This document shows positions 57,493 to 64,000 of a stretch of 64,000 nt of DNA, one piece after another. The notes under the pieces were generated by a model. It saw only the letters and a program-made list of their open reading frames with translations, had not been told where the DNA came from and ran no database searches. The stretch is from the NCBI GenBank assembly GCA_020080175.1, contig JAGHQL010000025.1, positions 102,501-166,500 of the forward strand, in the 5' to 3' direction. The stretch's first letter is position 1, and each line of letters opens with the position of its first letter. The stretch is from Glutinoglossum americanum. Taxonomy: Eukaryota; Ascomycota; Geoglossomycetes; Geoglossales; Geoglossaceae. The position numbers and the translations under genes are program-made.

Positions 57493-60400
57493 TCATATCG
57501 ACATGAAGAAGCTCTTCTCCCCTTCCTTGGGTACGACATGCGCTCGTTTAAGGATTGGATCGGCGCAAGAGATGCGGATGCGCTCCGGGGTCGCAGGCGA
57601 GATGAGTGACAGTGCTTCTGTGACGCCGTGGTCAGCTCGAGCGCTCCTAAGGGCATCACGTATAGCGAAGAAGACCGCGGAGCCCATAAACAGTGGAGGC
57701 CTGGTCGGTGATGGCTGGTCAGTGATGGCACCAAAAAACTTAGAAAGACAAACGTACTCTCCAACTCCTCTGCTGCGTTCAATGGTGTTCAGATGCTCCC
57801 AGGTGACGCCTTTGAGCATGCTGACATTAAATACCTGCGGGATATCTCTGAAACCGGGGATCTTATAGTTGCCAGGCCCACGGGTGAAGACCTGGCCATT
57901 GCTGGTAAGCCAGAGTGATTCCTCGGTAGTGAAAAGACCTTGGCCTTGCACGAATGCTCCTTCGATCTGACCGTAATCGATGGCAGGGTTGATGGAGCGG
58001 CCAATATCCTAAGATGGGTGAGACTCTGGACTCCTATTTAAGAGGAATGGATGGTAACGGGCAGGAAATGGCTCCTGGGAGGGGGAAGCGCTTACCATTT
58101 TAATATCTGCACGTAAACAAGTCCAATCGCCTGTGAGGGTGTCGATTTCGACTTCCGCGGCTGTAACACCTTGAGTAAAATAGAAAAACCTGTTGAGAAG
58201 TTAGAATTTAGCACTTAAAGTGGAATTAATTGGATGGCGACTTGGGCTGACATTTGTCCAATATTCGGGCCCCAAGTGTACCCTATGTCAGGGGTCTTGT
58301 AATATCCATTGGCTGACAGGTTCACTCTGTCGAAGTATGCTGCATGTGCCAGCTCCTTCATCGTAGCATTTGGTCCCAGCCTCTGTCGATACGGCTCCAA
58401 CCTTTTATTTAGTTGCTTGCATGCGTTGAAAGTTGCATAACCATTTAAGTCACTTGAGGCCGAGGCCGCTGTCGCTGAGGTGTTGGCAACCGTGTTTGTT
58501 GCCGTCTCGGAAATGAAGACGTCTTCCAAGGGGACACCTAGTGCTTCGGCGGCGACCATAGTAATCTTGGTGTGGAGGCCTTGGCCCATCTCAGTACCAC
58601 CATGGGCCACGAGCACGGAGCCGTCGTGGTATATATGAACAAGAGCACCTGCCTGATTGAGAAAGGTGGCTGTGAAACTGATTCCGAATTTTGTCGGGAT
58701 AAGGGCGAGGCCTCGCTTGTTCCATCGATGAGTCCTGTTGTACTCGTGAACCTCTTCGCGTCGCTTTTCATACTCTGCTTCCTCTTTGACCTGGTCCCAC
58801 ATAATTGGAACATGCCAATCTTTCAGTTCTTGGTTAAAGTGAGTAATCTCATGTGGCTTGTAGAAGTTGATCTCCCGTAGTCTTTCAACAGGGATTTCTA
58901 GTTTATCCGCAATCTCTTCCATGTAGGACTCTGCAATGAACATCCCCTGTGGCCCCCCGAATCCCCTGAACGCGGTGTTGGAGACTGTATTTGTCTTGCA
59001 AAGCCGGCCTTGAACATAAACGTTTGGAATCAAATAGCACCCATCGATATGTGAGAGCGATCGATCACAAACGGATCCACTTAAGTCCTGGGTCCATCCC
59101 GCATTAGCAAAAACTTCAGCCTCCAAGGCCACGAGTTTCCCATCATTGTTGACAGCAACCTTCCATCTAGCCAGGAAAGGATGTCGCTGACCAGAGGTGA
59201 TAATGTCTTCATCACGATTAAGCATACATCGAACGGGCCTCCTGGTCTTGCGAGCAGCCACAGCGCAGATACCAGAAAGCTGAACGGAGCGGGTCTCCTT
59301 GCCTCCAAAGCCTCCACCAAGTCGCTTCACCTTTGCCACCACCTTGTTTGCGGCAACGTCGCAAACTTGAGCAACGTATGTCTGCCTAGATAAACCGTCA
59401 GTAATAGTCGAGTGGTGGTCTCGCCGGGAGTGGAACCCTTACGTTTCAGTAGGGTTTTGGGTGCTGCTCCAAATTTCCATCTCACCATCTTCTGGTTTAG
59501 GAATGGCTAAAGATGCTTGCGTCTCTAGATAGAAATGTTCTTGTCCGCCCATCCTCGTTACCCCCGTAAATACGTGATCAGCCTTTGCCATTGCCTTGTC
59601 GATTGGATCTCCCTTCTGAATGAATCTGTAGTGTTCGAAGTAGCTTTCATTTTCAATAGCCTCTTCAATCGTGAATATGGCCGGTAAATCCTCGTAGTCG
59701 ACCTTCACAGCTCGCGCTCCGGCAGTAGCGTGCAGCGCAGAATCAGCGACGACCATGCCAATTGGCTGTCCCGCAGTAAAGACCTCATCGACTGCGAAGA
59801 ACACCTCATCACAGACCGGGGCACCCCACCAGTTTGCTTCTGGGCTAGGTAGGTCAGTGTGGTCAATCCACTCCACAACCCCAGGGAGTCTCATCGCTGG
59901 TGAATAGTCAACACCCAAAATCTTGGCTCTCGCCTTCGTGGAGAGGACTAAGCATCCGTAAAGCTCATTCTTCTGCACTGGAATATCATCTATGTACTGA
60001 GCCTCCCCCGTGCATTGTTTTAGAGCAGCAACATGTGGATTCGATTGGCCCAAGACTCGCTTCTGATAGGCCTGCGTTGATTCATGGTCTTTCTTCCCCG
60101 TGGATATTTCTCTTTCGATCTCCCCGATAGCCTGGCTGTCCACTTCTGTTTCCTCCACCTGTAATTCTGAGAGGACTTCATGGTAAAACTTGTAGAAAAA
60201 ACCAAAAGCCAAAGCCTTCCTATAGGTTGCCATACCGCCGGGTACGCCAAAACTGAGGTCAAAATCCTGTTCTAGCGCGTTCATGGCTCCCTCGAGTGTA
60301 GCAGGGTCTGTCCAATTTTTGCCACATAGATAGGCAGTCGCGGTCTTTGCTGCTACTGTCGTTGGTGCCATACCTCCGTATATAAGGTCAGTATTTTCGA

Positions 60401-61940
60401 CGATGTGGTCGTTACTCAGAGAAACCCGTAGGGTAGCATTGACGATGGCGATATCGTCATCCTTCCGTTTCGCCTGCTTGTAGGCTCTTAGGAATTCACC
60501 TTTTTCGCGCGAAACAGGGATGCGAATACTGGCGATGATAGCATCTGGAGGAAGAGCAGTTGTTCTGTAACCCTTAAAAAACTGCGACATAGGAATCTCG
60601 GTCTCTTCCTCGAGGGACTTTGCCACCAAGACAGAGCCCGAAGCTACAAATACCGGGTTAAGATCAGAGATTGGGGAAGCCGTTGCAAGATTGCCAGCAG
60701 GCGTGCCAACATTCCTGATCTGCCTTCCAGCAAAGTATCGAAGCTGTTTGAAGACGGCGGCAAACGGCTGGCCTCTCACAGGGCCATAATGCTCAATTGC
60801 TTTCTTGGATATATTCTCCAGATCCGTCAATACCACATTGCCCCCGATCTCTAGGTGATCGTCTTCGAATGTGAATTCCCTTAATTCGGGGATGTCCCCA
60901 ACAAACACCGAAGTAGAATATTGCATGCCTTTGAACTTAATCTCAATTTGCGTCTCAGTGCTTCCTGCAATTATCTTCGCTGAAGGGTATGTGTGTTTTA
61001 TCTCTAAGAGCTGTTGCAGGGTGACTGGTCGGAACCATTTCTTCCTCTTGTTGCCGAATGCCAACGGCTTGAAGTCGTACTTTGTTAGGGACGGCGGGAA
61101 AATGAGCTCGGTGTCAGGGTTGTATTCTTTGAAGCCAGGTGGTGTGAATCTTTTCACCTGCCGGGGTTCATCCACGCCATTAGGCTCGGTCTTGCAACAA
61201 CCGCCCGGCGGGTCAACGCCGTTTTGCATACAGCACCCGGTACCTCCATTCGCCTCGGACATCATACAAGTCTTCTCGACACTAAAGCTTTGGGCTGCGT
61301 CTAGGATGGGCCTGTACCCTGTACATCTGCACAGATTCCCATCAAAGGCTTCTTCGACATCATGTTTAGATGGGTCAGGATTATTCCGTAGCAATGCGTA
61401 TAGGCTCTACGTAACATTGTGAGCTACCAATCCGACCAACAGCATGCAAGCTTGCTTACCATGACAATCCCCGGCGTGCAAAAGCCACACTGGCTACCGC
61501 TCTCTTTGGCAATCCTTTCCTGGGTTGGGTGTGGTCGTTTTGCATTTCCGATTCCCTCGATAGTGATAACATGTTTGCCATCAACACTCACTAGGGGAGC
61601 TAGGCATGCATTCACTGAAGCATGGTATATATTCTTCGTCGTAGGGTTATATTGTGATACAACCTGCTACATATTTAGCACATCCAGCGATTGTCAAGCC
61701 TGTTTAGCCACATACAACAGTGCATGCTCCACACCCTCCTTCTGCGCATCCGAGCTTTGTCCCTGTAAGGCCAATCCCTCGAAGGTATTCTAAAAGTGTT
61801 ATTTCGGGGTCGATAGAGTCTAGCACTACCTTCGTTCCATTCAGGTAAAATTTCAAGGTATCATCATATGCCTCCGTCACGGTCGACAACGTAGCTAAAT
61901 TCTCATGCGAGGCGGCGGGATCAACGAGGCCAGGAGCCAT
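57493..61940 (-). CDS. hxA: Xanthine dehydrogenase (purine hydroxylase I)
   Basis: Seven exons, 61940-61716, 61663-61460, 61406-59443, 59385-58252, 58189-58096, 58008-57758, 57700-57493; 1,359 residues. It oxidises hypoxanthine and xanthine to uric acid with NAD+. Two [2Fe-2S] sites: [10 protein letters not shown] (Cys65, 70, 73, with Cys95) and CGFC (134, 137) plus CRC (169, 171). The FAD domain has [17 protein letters not shown] and [18 protein letters not shown]. The molybdopterin half has [41 protein letters not shown] and [19 protein letters not shown]. The Glu of GEPPLF, equivalent to the catalytic Glu of bovine XDH, is codon 1291 and is split by the last intron. The name hxA follows Aspergillus usage. 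Divergent from the aminotransferase gene, behind a UaY-type site. Confidence 0.95.
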
Positions 61941-62513
61941 TGCGCACGTACTGAGCTTAATTACATGGATCAAATGAATGGTGAAGGGAAACTCTTAGAA
62001 CCTTAAGAGGAGATCCGTCGATATCTTATCGTTTGGCGGGCGCCGAAGACCGAAATCCCCGCAGCAGCGATCAATCAGAGATGTGTGCTTTTCTCCCCGC
62101 CTCCAGTGATATTGAAGCTTGAGGCCGCCACAATTACATACAGATTCGGGGGACTCCGATATTAGGGAAGTAATACTTTGACATGGATTGCAAGGGTTTT
62201 TATTAGTCAGGGTGTCTACATCAAAATTTTTGTGTTGGATCAGAGGGAATTGGGGGACCCCCAACCTCTGAAATGTCATGCGCATAGAGAAAAGGGACTT
62301 GGCGCCAGACTTGAGGCTTGTTTACATTCGTAGCACAAGGCTGCACGGACTAAAAATCCACCGAGGCCGACAACAGTACTTTTTTTGAAAAACCTTCTCC
62401 AGCATATAGCTGCTTGATCGTCAATTTCTTTCCAGATTCCTAGCCCGTCCACAGCTGCTTACCTCCACTCCATTGACACGCACTTTCCCCTATACACTGA
62501 AAACACTCTTGCC
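61941..62513. promoter_or_regulatory. Divergent promoter of xanthine dehydrogenase and aspartate aminotransferase
   Basis: 573 bp. It contains a GATA-factor site CGATAA (minus strand, 62026-62031), a near-UaY site 2 bp further on and a perfect UaY consensus at 62146-62159. The UaY/AreA pair is the known control logic for purine catabolism in Aspergillus; action here is inferred. Confidence 0.5.
62146..62159. promoter_or_regulatory. UaY (uric-acid activator) binding site, TCGG-N6-CCGA
   Basis: The bases read TCGG-GGGACT-CCGA, an exact match to the palindromic consensus of the Zn2Cys6 activator UaY from A. nidulans. It lies 206 bp before the xanthine dehydrogenase ATG. A second copy with one mismatch, TTGG-CGGGCG-CCGA, is at 62033-62046, about 95 bp from the ATG. 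Confidence 0.6.
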
Positions 62514-64000
62514 ATGTTGTGCTCCACGAGAGCAGCCAGTCGGCAAGCTGCCTTTCGTTGCATTACGGTTCGAACCGCCTCCACATGGGCGAATGTTCAA
62601 CTGGGGCCACCGGTGAGTGAATAGACACCAACTATCAGATGGGTTTGCTAATAGCTGATGTCATAGGATGTAAGTTGTACCATCTCTAGTCAAATTATCG
62701 TTTATGATGGCGCAATTGTTGACACGCTTAAACTGTAGGCCATTTTGGGTGAGTACTCTTTCTTTCTGCCAGCATCTTATAAAAACTTCATGGAGCATCG
62801 CTTGACGGCGAACAGGTATTACGGAGGCATTCAATGCCGATAAATTTGACAAGAAGATCAACTTGGGTCAGTACGCATTTGGCGCGTCGTGACTTTGGTT
62901 GCGCAGAAGGCTAATTATGTACATGGTCTTAACGCAGGTGTGGGTGCCTACCGTGATGACAAAGGAAAACCCTACGTTCTCCCATCTGTTCGCACCGCTG
63001 AAGAGAAACTCCTCCACTCGAAACTCAATAAGGAATATGCTGGGATCGCCGGTGTGCCTCAATTTACCAAAGCTGCTGCTCTTCTAGCATACGGACCCAA
63101 TTCTGTTCCTCTGAAGGAAGATCGAATTGCAATTACACAGTCGATATCTGGAACGGGCGCCCTTCGCGTTGGAGGTGCCTTCCTCGAGCGTTTTTACCCG
63201 GGTGACAAGAAGATATATGTTCCGACACCGAGCTGGGCGAATCACAATGCGGTGTTCAAAGACTCAGGGCTCCAGGTAGAGAAATACCGCTATTACAACA
63301 AAGATACCATCGGTCTAGATTTCGAGGGCGTGTTAGCGGATATTAAAGCCGCGCCCAAGGGTAGTATTTTCTTGCTGCACGCATGTGCACACAATCCTAC
63401 TGGTATTGACCCTACTGAACCACAATGGCGGGAGATTAGCAATGCGATGAAGGAAGGAGGTCATTTCGCCTTTTTTGACATGGCCTACCAGGGTTTTGCG
63501 AGCGGGGACACGGACAAGGACGCCTTTGCTGTGCGACACTTTATTAATGAGGGACATAATGTTGCACTGGCTCAAAGTTTTGCGAAGAATATGGTAAATT
63601 GTAGTGAACTAAACCCAAGTGTATTCAGGCTGATGTAGTGATTCACTCCAGGGGCTCTATGGCGAGCGTGTTGGTGCGTTCTCAATCGTCTGTGAGTCCG
63701 CAGAGGAGAAGAAGCGCGTGGACTCTCAGCTCAAGATTCTTGTTCGACCTATGTACTCCAACCCTCCTGTCAATGGAGCTCGCATTGCATCCGAGATCTT
63801 GAATGACCCGGTTTTGAATGAGCAATGGTTGGCTGAAGTCAAAGGCATGGCCGATCGCATCATTACCATGCGGGCTCTACTGAAGAAAAACCTGGAAGAT
63901 CTCGGTAGCAAACACGATTGGAGCCACATCACATCGCAGGTACGAGGTCGTCTGATCTAGGACCCCATGCTCCGAGTGTATCACTGACCATGCAATATCT
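62514..64000 (+). CDS. Mitochondrial aspartate aminotransferase, 3' end beyond the window
   Basis: PLP enzyme exchanging aspartate/2-oxoglutarate with oxaloacetate/glutamate; part of the malate-aspartate shuttle. Exons seen: 62514-62612, 62667-62669, 62739-62748, 62816-62866, 62938-63593, 63652-63939; the last donor (GTACGA at 63940) runs out of the window. The start gives a basic presequence ([20 protein letters not shown]). Fold type I motifs: [77 protein letters not shown], and [14 protein letters not shown] with the PLP Lys. The Asp of the conserved GPPD-ILG motif is encoded alone by a 3-nt exon (GAT flanked by AG and GTAAGT), and the next exon is 10 nt. The final ~70 residues are missing. 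Confidence 0.93.
62667..62669 (+). other. 3-nt microexon (GAT, one Asp codon) of the aspartate aminotransferase gene
   Basis: Context is CATAG|GAT|GTAAGT: a good acceptor directly before and a strong donor directly after. Without it the protein would read GPP-AILG; with it GPPDAILG, matching the conserved GPPDPILG of the family. Flanking introns are 54 bp (62613-62666) and 69 bp (62670-62738). Confidence 0.75.

Overview
The window is gene-dense nuclear DNA of a filamentous ascomycete (Pezizomycotina). The support for this is: short introns (mostly 50-110 bp) with GTRNGT donors, YTRAC-type branch points and YAG acceptors; coding content of 23 recognisable housekeeping or regulatory genes; fungal-specific families (PRM1, DSC3, RXT3, MUS7/MMS22, a ptaB-like C-terminus); and a match to the Aspergillus UaY purine-regulator site in front of a xanthine dehydrogenase gene. 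The species cannot be named from the sequence alone. I found no transposon, virus-like element, CRISPR array, rRNA or tRNA gene.

Layout. 1-409: C-terminus of a LIM-binding/SEUSS-like regulator, cut by the window edge. 2.2-7 kb: urease accessory GTPase UreG (-), FRA10AC1-like protein (+), Gag1-like clamp protein (+). 7.3-14.6 kb: MUS7/MMS22 replication-repair protein (-), divergent from a small membrane-anchored protein of unknown function (+). 15.7-22.7 kb: dynactin p150Glued (-) and a peroxisomal ABCD half-transporter (-). 23.9-33.3 kb: BLOC1S1-like protein (+), HMG-box factor (-), RVB1/Pontin (-), BET bromodomain BDF1 (-). 35.1-43.5 kb: UTP5-like (+), RCC1-repeat protein (-), RXT3 (+). 43.6-49.5 kb: FAD amine-oxidase-type protein (-), VTI1 SNARE (+), DSC3 (-), ISA1 (-). 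49.9-56 kb: ARMH3/C10orf76-like protein (+), PRM1 (+). 57.5-64 kb: xanthine dehydrogenase (-), divergent from mitochondrial aspartate aminotransferase (+), which runs off the right edge.

Functional picture. This is ordinary core genome, not an accessory island. Themes recur without forming a cluster: chromatin (RVB1, BDF1, RXT3), ribosome biogenesis (UTP5), membrane traffic and cytoskeleton (dynactin, VTI1, BLOC1S1, ARMH3-like, DSC3), and nitrogen metabolism (UreG, xanthine dehydrogenase, aspartate aminotransferase). The first two nitrogen genes lie at opposite ends of the purine-to-ammonia route but are 54 kb apart.

No undescribed multi-gene system is evident. The most unusual points are gene-structure details: a 3-nt microexon followed by a 10-nt exon in the aminotransferase gene; frame-preserving, stop-free introns placed inside key motifs of RVB1 (Walker B) and ISA1 (just before the CGCG ligands); a compound GATA/UaY promoter between the two nitrogen-metabolism genes; and a possibly propeller-less UTP5. 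All exon boundaries were inferred by hand from reading frame, splice signals and family conservation.
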